DNA of 18,046 bases from a bacterium. GTDB lineage: Bacteria > Ratteibacteria > UBA8468 > B48-G9 > DTJG01. The notes below the pieces were generated by a model. That model saw nothing but the letters and a program-made list of their open reading frames with translations, was not told the origin of the DNA and did no database searches. Position 1 is the first letter of the stretch. Each line of letters starts with the position of its first letter. The position numbers were made by a program, and so were the translations under genes. The stretch lies in assembly GCA_026418655.1 (NCBI GenBank), contig JAOAAW010000180.1:1-18046 (forward strand), given 5' to 3'. Positions 1 to 7,543 of this stretch are shown in pieces.

Positions 1-19
1 AGATGTGTATAAGAGACAG
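1..19 (+). other. Tn5 mosaic-end (Nextera) adapter remnant
   Basis: The first 19 bases, AGATGTGTATAAGAGACAG, are exactly the Tn5 transposase mosaic end used in Nextera libraries. This is untrimmed adapter rather than genome. Genomic sequence starts at base 20, in the middle of an ABC ATPase gene. An ATG inside the adapter (base 5) happens to be in frame with that gene and creates a false N-terminus reading MYKRQ. Confidence 0.97.
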
Positions 20-244
20 CGTGTGGCTATTGCAAGAGCTCTGATGAATAACCCCTTATTGATTCTTGCAGATGAACCGACCGGGAACCTTGATAGTGTC
101 ACAGGAAGAGAAATAATGAAGTTGTTATGTGAACTGAATGAAAAGGGTACAACGTTAATAGTGGTAACGCATGATGCGGGCGTTGCAAAATATGCACGAA
201 GGATATTAAAGATGCTTGATGGAAGGATTGAAGATGAAGATTAA
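20..244 (+). CDS. ABC transporter ATP-binding protein, MacB/LolD family (C-terminal fragment)
   Basis: This is the C-terminal third of a nucleotide-binding subunit that powers a MacB/LolD/FtsE-type transporter at the inner membrane. The visible part begins right after the LSGGQ signature region (RVAIARAL). It continues with Walker B (LILADEP), the D-loop (GNLD) and the switch histidine (VVTHD). Walker A and the Q-loop lie off the contig. The preceding 19 bases are adapter, so the in-frame ATG at base 5 is not a real start and there is no evidence of a natural truncation. The permease gene follows with an 11-nt overlap, the usual ATPase-permease pairing of this family. Substrate cannot be told from the sequence; macrolide/peptide export and lipoprotein release are both possible. 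Confidence 0.9.
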   Translation, partial: RVAIARALMNNPLLILADEPTGNLDSVTGREIMKLLCELNEKGTTLIVVTHDAGVAKYARRILKMLDGRIEDED

Positions 245-1517
245 TTTCTTACATCTTATCAGGATCATAAGGCACGGATGGAAAAATATCTGGTTGTATA
301 AACTGCGTTCACTGCTCACAGTCCTTGGTATTGTATTCGGAGTTGCATCAGTAATTGCAATGCTTGCAATAGGAGAAGGAGCAAGTTACGAGGCAAGAAA
401 AATGATTGAATCCCTTGGAAGTAATAACATAATTATCAAGAGTGTCAAGCTTCCTGCTGATGCAAAGACACAGCAGCCAAGTTTTCTTGGGGTTTATGGC
501 TTGACTGATAGAGACCTGAGAAAACTTGAGACGATACCTTCTGTTATAAGGATTATTCCTGCCTGGGAAATGGAAGAAGATATTTGGTATCATGGTAAAA
601 ACATTTCAGCAAGGATTGTTGGAACACTACCAGAATATCAGCAGGCACTTAATTTATCCATCAAAACAGGAAGATTTTTCGATCAAATAGATTTACAGAA
701 AAGTCTTCCTGTTGCTGTAATTGGTTCTACAGTGAGGACTTCACTTTTTCCTGCAGAAGACCCGATTGGTAAGGTAATCAAGATAAGAAGTTCTTATTTT
801 ACAATCATAGGTATAGCCGGAGAAAAGGTTTTTACAGGTGCTTCGGAAAGTTTTGTGGCAGAGGATATGAATATTGCAATATATGTGCCGATGTCAACAA
901 CAAAAGACTTCTTCGGCGAATATGAGGTAAAAAGAGGTACAGGCGGTGTAAGATCCTGGGAAAGAAATTGGGTACAGTATCACAGGTTTGTTGTACAGGT
1001 TTCGGATACAGAGAAAATTCTTCCAACAGCATCTCTGGTCAGTGATATTCTCAACCAGACTCATAAAAAACAGGATTACCAGATAATTGTTCCTCTTGAG
1101 TTATTGAGACAGGCAGAAAGAACCAAGCGTATATTTAACATTGTTCTTGGCTCAATTGCTGCAATCAGTCTGATTGTTGGAGGCATAGGAATTATGAATA
1201 TCATGCTTGCAATTGTTACTGAAAGAACAAGAGAAATTGGCATAAGAAGGGCAGTGGGTGCGAGAAAAAGAGATATAATAAATCAGTTTCTAACAGAATC
1301 CGTAATTCTTTCTGCTTCGGGGGGATTTTTGGGGATAATACTCGGTATTTTAATACCGAAAGCAGTTACAAAATTTGCTGGGATGATGACGATTATAACT
1401 CCATGGTCGATACTGCTATCATTTTCTATTTCTGTTGCTGTGGGTATAGGTTTTGGACTTTACCCTGCCAGAAAAGCTGCAGAACTTGATCCTATACAGG
1501 CGTTAAGATATGAGTGA
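234..1517 (+). CDS. ABC transporter permease, MacB/FtsX family
   Basis: This is the inner-membrane permease partner of the preceding ATPase. From the ATG at 234 the protein has 427 residues. It has a cytoplasmic start, a first membrane segment at about 24-46 (LTVLGIVFGVASVIAMLAIG), then a large periplasmic MacB_PCD domain at about 50-295. Three C-terminal membrane segments follow at about 300-325, 354-375 and 389-410 (FtsX domain). The coupling helix EIGIRRAVGARKRDI and the terminal ARKAAELDPIQALRYE are classic for MacB-type permeases. A TTG at 216 and an ATG at 219 are in frame upstream. I prefer 234 because GAAGGA lies six bases before it and family members start near this point. It ends 3 bp from the convergent nikR stop codon, leaving no room for a terminator between them. 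Confidence 0.93.
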   Translation: MKINFLHLIRIIRHGWKNIWLYKLRSLLTVLGIVFGVASVIAMLAIGEGASYEARKMIESLGSNNIIIKSVKLPADAKTQQPSFLGVYGLTDRDLRKLETIPSVIRIIPAWEMEEDIWYHGKNISARIVGTLPEYQQALNLSIKTGRFFDQIDLQKSLPVAVIGSTVRTSLFPAEDPIGKVIKIRSSYFTIIGIAGEKVFTGASESFVAEDMNIAIYVPMSTTKDFFGEYEVKRGTGGVRSWERNWVQYHRFVVQVSDTEKILPTASLVSDILNQTHKKQDYQIIVPLELLRQAERTKRIFNIVLGSIAAISLIVGGIGIMNIMLAIVTERTREIGIRRAVGARKRDIINQFLTESVILSASGGFLGIILGILIPKAVTKFAGMMTIITPWSILLSFSISVAVGIGFGLYPARKAAELDPIQALRYE

Positions 1518-1520
1518 AAT

Positions 1521-1934
1521 TCAAAGTTTGCCAGTCGAGGTGAAAGCAACTGTGCAATGTTCAACACCCTTTGTTGTGCGAATACTGTTGGCAAGTTCTT
1601 CAACATTTTCAGGTTTTCCCTTAACCACAACTATTTCAAGGCATTCGTCATGCGAAAGATGAACATGTTGCGTTGAGACCACTATATTTGAGAAATCATG
1701 TTGTATATCAATAATCCTGTCAACGATATTTCTCTTGTGGTGGTTATAAATGAAAACAATCGCTCCTGCAACTTGTTTTCCTGTACGCCACTTGTGTTGA
1801 ACGATTTCTTTTCGCATAAGGTCTGCTATTGCCTTTGAACGGGTGGGATATTTTTGTTTTTTAATCTGGTTATCGAATATATCAAGAAGTTCTTTCTCAA
1901 GAGAAACGCCAAATCTCACAATTTTATCTTTCAT
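1521..1934 (-). CDS. nikR: Nickel-responsive transcriptional regulator NikR
   Basis: This is a ribbon-helix-helix repressor that binds DNA when nickel is bound, usually controlling nickel uptake or nickel enzymes. From the ATG at 1934 it has 137 residues, close to the E. coli length (133). Residues 1-45 form the RHH domain (IVRFGVSLEKELLDIFD). The rest is the ACT-like nickel domain. The four nickel ligands known from E. coli NikR (His76, His87, His89, Cys95) are all present with the same spacing as His79, His90, His92 and Cys98 (QHVHLSHDEC). The gene starts inside the end of the PulE gene (11-nt overlap) with no clear Shine-Dalgarno site, so it is probably translated by coupling. An in-frame ATG at 1955 would add seven residues that family members lack. 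No nickel transporter or nickel enzyme gene is in the window, so its target is elsewhere or unknown. Confidence 0.94.
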   Translation of the reverse strand: MKDKIVRFGVSLEKELLDIFDNQIKKQKYPTRSKAIADLMRKEIVQHKWRTGKQVAGAIVFIYNHHKRNIVDRIIDIQHDFSNIVVSTQHVHLSHDECLEIVVVKGKPENVEELANSIRTTKGVEHCTVAFTSTGKL

Positions 1935-3603
1935 CAGTGTCTTTTTTGGTTGCATAAAGGACTTCAGATATCGTGGTTATCCCAGCAAGAACCTTTTGAA
2001 TGCCGTCTTCTCTAAGAGTTTTCATGCCAAATTTCCTGGCAATCACAGTAAGGGTGGATGTTGATGGATCTTTCATTGTCATTCTTCGCAATTCTTCATT
2101 CATTACCATAAGTTCATGAAGACCTGTTCTACCACCATAACCGGTTCCCTTACACAGGTGACATCCTTTGCCCCGATAGAATCTTAAATCCTGTCCTACG
2201 AGATCAGGGCTCAGTTCCTTTATTTCCTCATCAAGCGGTTTATAAATTTCTTTACAATTTGGACAGATGGTCCTGACAAGTCTCTGGCTTAGAACACCGA
2301 TTAAAGATGAGGCAAGAAGGTATGACTCAACACCCATATCCAGCAATCTTATCACTGCACCTGGCGCTGTATTGGTATGGAGTGTGGCTAAAACAAGCTG
2401 TCCTGTCTGAGCAGCTCTGAAGGCAATGGAAGCACTATCAAGGTCTCGTATCTCTCCAATCATAACGACATTTGGATCCTGTCTCAAAATTGAACGAAGA
2501 GCAACCGCAAATGTAAGGCCTGCTTTTGGATTTATCTGTATCTGGTCAATATTTTTAAGATGATACTCAACAGGGTCTTCCACTGTGATAACCTTTTTGT
2601 GAAGGTTGTCTATCTCATTAAGGGAAGAGTACAATGTTGTTGTTTTTCCACTACCGGTTGGACCTGTGACAAGAAGCATTCCATAAGGTTCATCAAGAAG
2701 CATCCTCCATCTGTGCAGGGTCTCAGGAAGAAATCCCAACTGTTCAAGACCAGTAATAATATTTGATTTATCAAGAACCCTGAGCGCCACCATTTCACCA
2801 AAGATCGTTGGGAATGTGGAGACCCTGAGATCCACACTTCTTCCGCTTATTCTTGCTTTGAAGTATCCATCCTGAGGTATTCTTTTTTCCGAAATATCAA
2901 GGTTTGATAACACCTTTATATGAGAAACAATAGCCGGATATAGTTCAAGTGGTGGAGGTGGAAATTCATATAAAAGTCCATTTATTCTATACCTGAGACG
3001 AACCCCATCCTCCTCAATTTCAAGATGTATGTCAGTTGCCTTGAGTTCAGTTGCCTGTTCAATCATGGATATGACCGTACTTTCTGCTGTTGCCTCTCTA
3101 TCAAGTTCTCTCAGCTTTATAGGTTCATAGAATCTTTCACCTGACTGATTGACAGGACTGATAACTTCCAGTCCAACCTGAGAGAAATATTTATCAAAAC
3201 TCCTTCGCAGATCAGATTCCTTTACAAGGCGACTTTCCACTTCAAGTCCTGAAATCTTTTTGATCTGTTCGATGACTTCTGAATCCAGAGGGTCCACCAT
3301 TCCGCAGACAATTTTATTTCTTGACTTAAAAATTGGAATTGTTTGATACTTTCTGCATGTAAATTCAGGAAGTGAATGCAGAACATCTTTTTCAATCTCC
3401 ATTTCTTCAATATTTATCGGTGGGATATGAAAATTTTTTAATACAAAGTCATACCATGATTCTGAGTTCATCAGTCCAAATCTTATAAGTAGATAGCCAA
3501 AAGGAGAACCTGTTCTCTGTTTTTCTTTTATAACAAGCTCAATCTGTTCCAGAGAAACACCGTTTGACTGCACAAGTTTATCTATAGCAGGATGATTTTC
3601 CAT
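1924..3603 (-). CDS. Type II secretion / type IV pilus assembly ATPase (PulE/GspE/PilB family)
   Basis: This hexameric cytoplasmic ATPase drives pseudopilus or pilus assembly at the inner membrane. The 559 residues fit the family. An N-terminal MshEN-type domain spans about 1-140, an N2 domain about 165-290, and the catalytic core about 300-500. Visible motifs are Walker A GPTGSGKT (314-321), Asp box VEDPVEY (341-347), Walker B VVMIGEIRD (379-387) and His box LATLHTN (405-411). The tetracysteine zinc site is CPNC (447-450) with CHLC (481-484), typical of GspE/PilB and absent from PilT. It starts at TAATG, sharing one base with the stop of the upstream thioredoxin gene. No PilC/GspF, secretin or prepilin peptidase gene is nearby. 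A prepilin at the far right of the window is a plausible client. GspE and PilB cannot be separated from this sequence alone. Confidence 0.95.
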   Translation of the reverse strand: MENHPAIDKLVQSNGVSLEQIELVIKEKQRTGSPFGYLLIRFGLMNSESWYDFVLKNFHIPPINIEEMEIEKDVLHSLPEFTCRKYQTIPIFKSRNKIVCGMVDPLDSEVIEQIKKISGLEVESRLVKESDLRRSFDKYFSQVGLEVISPVNQSGERFYEPIKLRELDREATAESTVISMIEQATELKATDIHLEIEEDGVRLRYRINGLLYEFPPPPLELYPAIVSHIKVLSNLDISEKRIPQDGYFKARISGRSVDLRVSTFPTIFGEMVALRVLDKSNIITGLEQLGFLPETLHRWRMLLDEPYGMLLVTGPTGSGKTTTLYSSLNEIDNLHKKVITVEDPVEYHLKNIDQIQINPKAGLTFAVALRSILRQDPNVVMIGEIRDLDSASIAFRAAQTGQLVLATLHTNTAPGAVIRLLDMGVESYLLASSLIGVLSQRLVRTICPNCKEIYKPLDEEIKELSPDLVGQDLRFYRGKGCHLCKGTGYGGRTGLHELMVMNEELRRMTMKDPSTSTLTVIARKFGMKTLREDGIQKVLAGITTISEVLYATKKDTDER

Positions 3604-4085
3604 TATTTCAAAAGTGGTTCAACAACTTTTTCAAGTTCTCCATCTTTGAACATACCTATCTTTTTTCCACCCGGCAGGAGATTTCCTTCTTTATCAATAA
3701 TAAAAGTGGTTGGTACCCCGGTAATGGGTCCGTATGCGGCTTCAGCGCTACCATCATCCATTGCTACGATGTAAGTGATATTATATTGTTTAACAAGTGC
3801 CCTGACATCATTTTCTTTGCTATTTACAGCCAGCCCAATAATCACAAGTTCCCTGTCCTTATACTTTTCATATGTCTTAACAAAATCAGGGATTTCTGCT
3901 TTGCATGGTGGGCACCAGGATGCCCAGAAATTCAATACTACTACCTTTCCCTTAAAAGAAGAAAGAGAAATTTTTTTCCCCTGCAGGTCAACCAGAGTGA
4001 AATCCGGTGCTTTTTTAACTGATTGCGATATAGCGCAGGATATAAAACCCAGCAGGACCAATGCACCAAGGATTAACTTTTTCAT
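3603..4085 (-). CDS. TlpA/ResA-like thioredoxin-fold protein, exported
   Basis: This is an exported thiol-disulfide oxidoreductase of 160 residues. An N-terminal hydrophobic signal covers residues 1-20 (LILGALVLLGFISCAIS). FISC at 14-17 could be a weak lipobox, so it may be a lipoprotein or simply cleaved. The AhpC/TSA/redoxin-type domain begins at APDFTLVDLQGK. The active site is WASWCPPC with Cys58 and Cys61, followed by the cis-proline loop GVPTT (Pro115). The WCPPC site is typical of TlpA/ResA proteins that keep cysteines reduced outside the cytoplasm, for example for cytochrome c or nickel and copper proteins. A good Shine-Dalgarno site, GGGGAGGA, precedes the ATG. It sits between PolX (15 nt upstream) and PulE (1-nt overlap downstream), so it is co-transcribed with both. 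The exact substrate is unknown. Confidence 0.93.
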   Translation of the reverse strand: MKKLILGALVLLGFISCAISQSVKKAPDFTLVDLQGKKISLSSFKGKVVVLNFWASWCPPCKAEIPDFVKTYEKYKDRELVIIGLAVNSKENDVRALVKQYNITYIVAMDDGSAEAAYGPITGVPTTFIIDKEGNLLPGGKKIGMFKDGELEKVVEPLLK

Positions 4086-4100
4086 AAATCCTCCCCTTTG

Positions 4101-5816
4101 TTAAACATTATAACATTTTTTTCTTTTCAGAGGCATTTCCTTAAAATGATAACAATTTAAAATTTTATCTTTTTCCAGCCAGCCTCTTCTCGCGACTCCT
4201 ATACCAAGTTTTAAATAATCCATCATCCATACACTGTGAGCATCTGTTCCAATGCATACCATAACATTTTTTTCTCTTGCCTTCAGTAGGTTTGTATCGT
4301 TAAGATCCAATCTATCATAATAAGCATTTATTTCCAGAGCAGTAAATGTCTTTCCAGCATATTCAATTACCGTATCAATATCAACACTATATCCTTCTCT
4401 GCTTGAAAGCAATCTTCCTGTTGGATGGCCAATAATGTCAAGATAGGGATTTTCCATTGCTTTTAACATTCTTTCTGTGACATTCTTTTTAAAACCCTGA
4501 TGGATAGAACCAATTACAAAATCAAGTTCAGCAAGAACCTCATCAGGATAATCCAGCTTGCCGTCCCCCAAGATATCAACTTCCATACCTTTTAAAATTG
4601 TGATCTCAGGATATTTTTTCGCAATCTCATCTATTTCTTTGTTCCTTTTCTTTAACTCTTCCACTGTTAAACCACCCGCAAACTTGCTTGTTCTTGAATG
4701 GTCAGCAAGACCAATTAGTCTGTATCCTTTTTCAATTGCTCTTTTTGCAATTTCTTCAATCGTATTTGATCCATCTGACCAGTTTGTGTGAATATGCATA
4801 TCACCGAGAATGTCCTTTTCTTCAACAAGAACTGGAAGGTTACCATTTAACGCTGCTTCGATCTCGCCTCTGTCTTCTCTCAGTTCAGGAGGAATAAGTG
4901 GCATACCGAAAATCTCATACACTTCTTCCTCTGTTTTCCCAGCAATTTTCCTATCTTCTCTGAAAACCCCGTATTCATTAATCTTCAGCCCCTTCTCTTT
5001 TGCGATGGTTCTGAGCTTTATATTGTGTTCTTTTGAACCTGTAAAATATTGAAGGGCAGCACCATATGAGTCAGGAGCCACCACCCTTATATCTACCTGG
5101 AGAAGGCTATCTTTTACTATTATTGAACCCTTTGTTTCACCTTCAGAAATGACAGATCGTCTTCCCGGATATTCCACAAATCTTTCTATAACCTTCTTTG
5201 TATCTTCGGCTGTGCATAGAATATCAATATCTCCTATGGTTTCTTTCATTCTTCTCAATGAACCACAGGGAGAAATGTTAATACAAACGTTTTTCATATA
5301 TTCCACAATGGAGGTAACAATTGGCAGCGCTATACCAAGAGAAATTCTGTTACTGGTTTTTTTTGATAGATAAATTTCAATACCCTTTTTAATGTTTTCA
5401 ATCTTTTTCTCGCCCATGCCAGGTAGTTTCATTACTTCTTCTTTTTCGAGTATTCTTTTTAAATCATCAAGGGTTTTTATCTTAAATCTGTCATAGAGAA
5501 GTTTCAAGGTTTTTGGTCCAAGGTTGGGAATTTTCATCATTTCAATAAAGCTACCGGGTATCTCAGAAAGAAGGTTCTTATATTTTGAGATAGAGCCTGT
5601 TTTTAAATATTCTTCAATATGTTGGGCAATGTTCTTTCCGATGCCAGGAATTTCTGAAAGTTGATTGTTTTTGTAAAGCTGCTCAATATCCTGGGGCATT
5701 TCCCGAATAGCCCTTGCCGCCTTTCTATATGCACTGACCTTAAAAACATTTTCACCGATAAACTCAAGAACATCAGCAATTTCATCAAAAAGGTCAGAAA
5801 TTTCAGTGTTTTTCAT
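4101..5816 (-). CDS. polX: DNA polymerase X family protein with PHP phosphoesterase domain
   Basis: This is a bacterial PolX repair enzyme of 571 residues, about the same as B. subtilis PolX. It fills short gaps in base-excision repair, and the PHP domain gives 3'-5' exonuclease/phosphoesterase activity. Residues 1-145 hold the 8-kDa helix-hairpin-helix region (EIPGIGKNIAQHI, IPNLGPKTLKLL, LPGMGEKKIENI). The polymerase palm has CGSLRRMKETIGDIDIL with catalytic Asp196 and Asp198, and Asp242 (VDIRVV). The C-terminal PHP domain from about 335 has its metal ligands in place: HIHTNWSDG (His341, His343, Asp348), ADHS (His373), MEVD (Glu412), SIHQ (His439), GHPTGR (His464) and GTDAHS (Asp525, His527). 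All key residues are present, so both activities are expected. Its ATG overlaps the SagB-type gene's stop as ATGA and lacks its own Shine-Dalgarno site, implying coupled translation. Confidence 0.96.
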   Translation of the reverse strand: MKNTEISDLFDEIADVLEFIGENVFKVSAYRKAARAIREMPQDIEQLYKNNQLSEIPGIGKNIAQHIEEYLKTGSISKYKNLLSEIPGSFIEMMKIPNLGPKTLKLLYDRFKIKTLDDLKRILEKEEVMKLPGMGEKKIENIKKGIEIYLSKKTSNRISLGIALPIVTSIVEYMKNVCINISPCGSLRRMKETIGDIDILCTAEDTKKVIERFVEYPGRRSVISEGETKGSIIVKDSLLQVDIRVVAPDSYGAALQYFTGSKEHNIKLRTIAKEKGLKINEYGVFREDRKIAGKTEEEVYEIFGMPLIPPELREDRGEIEAALNGNLPVLVEEKDILGDMHIHTNWSDGSNTIEEIAKRAIEKGYRLIGLADHSRTSKFAGGLTVEELKKRNKEIDEIAKKYPEITILKGMEVDILGDGKLDYPDEVLAELDFVIGSIHQGFKKNVTERMLKAMENPYLDIIGHPTGRLLSSREGYSVDIDTVIEYAGKTFTALEINAYYDRLDLNDTNLLKAREKNVMVCIGTDAHSVWMMDYLKLGIGVARRGWLEKDKILNCYHFKEMPLKRKKCYNV

Positions 5817-6403
5817 GGTTTGCCAACAGGCATAATATACACAACATCTCCCTTTACTCCTAAAACCTTTGCCACACTTTCATCGTCAAAGGCACCAACC
5901 ATACATGTTGCAAGTTCAAGAGTCTCAACCTGCAGAGAGACATTTTGTCCAATATGACCTGCATCAAGATATACATATCTTTCACCTCTTTTCCCGTAAT
6001 AGGAAGTCGTCCTTTGAAACTGAGCAACCAGGATAATTATGGCGGGTGCTTCGGCTATGAAGGATTGGCCAAAAGATGCTTGAGCAATATGCCTTCTGAT
6101 ATCACCGGTACTGATAAGCATAAGGGTATGGTTTTTTCCGTCATACAGATAAAGACCACTTTCAAGATCTTTTATAAGTCCAGCAACAAGATAGACATCA
6201 AATGGATATGTGGCACCAGCAGATGGTACAGTTTTCTTTCCATATGCATTTTTACCATATGCAGCCCACAGAATTTGTGATATTTCATGGATTACAAGAG
6301 GTGTTTTCTTAAAAGATCTTGTTGAATGTCTTTTGTAGATAGATTCTTCAAGGGATATAGTGCCCCGGATTTGTGGTTGAGGTAGTTTGATAAATTTTTC
6401 CAT
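5813..6403 (-). CDS. SagB/ThcOx-type nitroreductase-fold dehydrogenase
   Basis: This is an FMN-dependent nitroreductase-family oxidoreductase of 196 residues, closest to standalone SagB-type dehydrogenases. Visible family motifs are the N-terminal RHSTRSF (25-31), which contacts FMN phosphate, PSAGATYPFDVYLV (60-73) typical of the SagB/ThcOx branch, DAGHIGQN (147-154) and the terminal MPVGKP. In RiPP clusters this branch oxidises azolines to azoles. No cyclodehydratase or precursor peptide is present here, so that role is not supported. It is more likely a general redox enzyme with an unknown substrate. It lies 27 nt after the anti-sigma gene and overlaps polX by 4 nt. No clear ribosome binding site is visible before its ATG. 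Confidence 0.9.
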   Translation of the reverse strand: MEKFIKLPQPQIRGTISLEESIYKRHSTRSFKKTPLVIHEISQILWAAYGKNAYGKKTVPSAGATYPFDVYLVAGLIKDLESGLYLYDGKNHTLMLISTGDIRRHIAQASFGQSFIAEAPAIIILVAQFQRTTSYYGKRGERYVYLDAGHIGQNVSLQVETLELATCMVGAFDDESVAKVLGVKGDVVYIMPVGKP

Positions 6404-6430
6404 AAGAAAATTTTACAATTGATTTTTACT

Positions 6431-6922
6431 TTAATGCAAATATTCCGCAAGAATTGTTGCCTGATCATGTGGTTCAAGAAAATCTAAGATTTGTTTCATT
6501 TCATCAACAGGTAGTGGAAGGGTTTTTTCAGAAAGAACCTCATCTGGAATATTGTACGCAATCTCAGGAACATTGATAAAATCTGTCAATTTTTTTTCAT
6601 TAAAATAGGGTCTTGAAACAAAGAAGATCAACAGGACAGCCAGAAACCCAAAACCAACTTGTAATTTTCTTGTAAAAATCTGATGTCGGTATCTTTCCTG
6701 CGCTTTTGTTATAATCATCTGGTACCTTGTATTCCAGAATGAGTGATCATATTCAGGAATCTTTATATTTTTTGCCGAAGTTATTATTTCGTTTATTGCT
6801 TCAGATTCTTTTTTGCATTTATCACAACCTTTAATATGCTGCTGGATAATGTGATACTGTGCTTCGGACAGTGTTCCGTCAAGGAATTCAACAATTTTCT
6901 TTCTAACTTCTTCACATTTCAT
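6431..6922 (-). CDS. Membrane-anchored zinc-finger anti-sigma factor
   Basis: This is a predicted partner and inhibitor of the ECF sigma factor encoded just upstream. It has 163 residues. The N-terminal ZAS-type zinc finger (zf-HC2) has Cys3, then HIKGCDKC giving His29, Cys33 and Cys36, the HxxxCxxC signature. A single membrane segment lies at about 88-105 (VGFGFLAVLLIFFVS), putting the C-terminal 58 residues outside the cytoplasm as a possible sensor. The start is set by AAGGAG (6933-6938) ten bases upstream, and the gene overlaps the sigma stop by 11 nt (6912-6922), as expected for a pair made in fixed ratio. CxxC zinc fingers of this kind can be redox-sensitive. Whether this one is cannot be judged from the sequence. 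Confidence 0.9.
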   Translation of the reverse strand: MKCEEVRKKIVEFLDGTLSEAQYHIIQQHIKGCDKCKKESEAINEIITSAKNIKIPEYDHSFWNTRYQMIITKAQERYRHQIFTRKLQVGFGFLAVLLIFFVSRPYFNEKKLTDFINVPEIAYNIPDEVLSEKTLPLPVDEMKQILDFLEPHDQATILAEYLH

Positions 6923-7448
6923 TTTTTTCCATCTCCTTCATAATATTTTTTAATTTTTCAACTGCCTGAAAAAATGTTGCTTTCGCTGTCCCAACCTTTA
7001 TTTTCATGATTCTGGAAATTTCTTCATATGAAAGTTCTTCATATATTCTGAGATTAAAAACAGTTCTTTGCTTAAGAGTTAGATGCTCAACAGCCCTCTG
7101 AAGATTTTGTTTTCTCTGGTTTTCCAGGTTTTCAAATTCGTTAATACTGTTGCTTACAAACCTGACCTGATTTTCATCATTTTTAAATATTTCATTTTCA
7201 GAAACAAAAGTAACTTTTTTTCTTCTTCTGAAATGGTCATAGCACAGATTCATTACAATTCTATACATCCATGTCTGTATATTGGACTGTTTTCTGAATC
7301 TATCCAGATTACTGTAGATTCTTATAAATGCTTCCTGTACAATGTCAAGAGCATCCGCATCGTTCTTTACCATTCTGAATGCAGTTCTGTATAACATTGG
7401 TGCATACTTTTTGTAAAGATCTTCGAAATCTGTATCTTTTTTTTTCAT
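6912..7448 (-). CDS. RNA polymerase ECF-type sigma-70 factor
   Basis: This is a group IV sigma factor of 178 residues, with region 2 at about 12-78 and region 4 at about 121-170. Region 2 shows ADALDIVQEAFIRIY and the promoter-melting/-10 helix TWMYRIVMNLCYDHFRRRKK. Region 4 has LTLKQRTVFNLRIYEELSYEEI and the helix-turn-helix ending VGTAKATFFQAVEKLK. There is no region 1.1 or 3. It heads a seven-gene run ending at nikR, and its anti-sigma factor follows directly. No Shine-Dalgarno site is visible before the ATG at 7448, so weak or leaderless translation is likely. It probably controls its own operon, but the target promoter motif is only guessed (see the candidate at 7455-7479). Confidence 0.95.
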   Translation of the reverse strand: MKKKDTDFEDLYKKYAPMLYRTAFRMVKNDADALDIVQEAFIRIYSNLDRFRKQSNIQTWMYRIVMNLCYDHFRRRKKVTFVSENEIFKNDENQVRFVSNSINEFENLENQRKQNLQRAVEHLTLKQRTVFNLRIYEELSYEEISRIMKIKVGTAKATFFQAVEKLKNIMKEMEKNEM

Positions 7449-7454
7449 GTATTA

Positions 7455-7479
7455 GACGTATACTTTAATTTTTGTTTTA
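7455..7479 (-). promoter_or_regulatory. Candidate autoregulatory ECF promoter
   Basis: Reading the minus strand upstream of the sigma gene, TAAAAC (7479-7474) is followed after 15 bases by CGTC (7458-7455). This resembles the AAC/CGTC pattern of several ECF-dependent promoters, although the spacer is 1-2 bases short. Transcription would start within a few bases of the ATG at 7448, matching the lack of a Shine-Dalgarno site. With only one example in the window, this is a weak call. Confidence 0.2.
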
Positions 7480-7492
7480 GCTTTCTTTCACC

Positions 7493-7521
7493 TTTACCGA
7501 TTCTCTTTATTATGATATACT
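7493..7521 (+). promoter_or_regulatory. Sigma-70-type promoter of rpsT
   Basis: A -35 box TTTACC (7493-7498) and a -10 box TATACT (7516-7521) are separated by the ideal 17 bases. Transcription would begin near 7528, just ahead of the strong AGGAGG site (7531-7536), which lies 7 bases before the rpsT ATG. The leader is therefore very short, leaving no room for a long S20-binding regulatory leader. Confidence 0.6.
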
Positions 7522-7543
7522 ACAATGAAAAGGAGGAAATGTC

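Noticed and set aside
5..244. A 79-residue ABC protein starting at the ATG at base 5
   Set aside because: The first five codons are adapter sequence; the real gene begins off the contig.
5945..6280. A 111-residue open frame antisense to the SagB-type gene
   Set aside because: Low-complexity composition and no supporting signal; the minus strand protein is clearly the real one.
5813..6403. A RiPP biosynthesis cluster around the SagB-type oxidoreductase
   Set aside because: No YcaO cyclodehydratase, leader-binding protein or precursor peptide is present among its neighbours.
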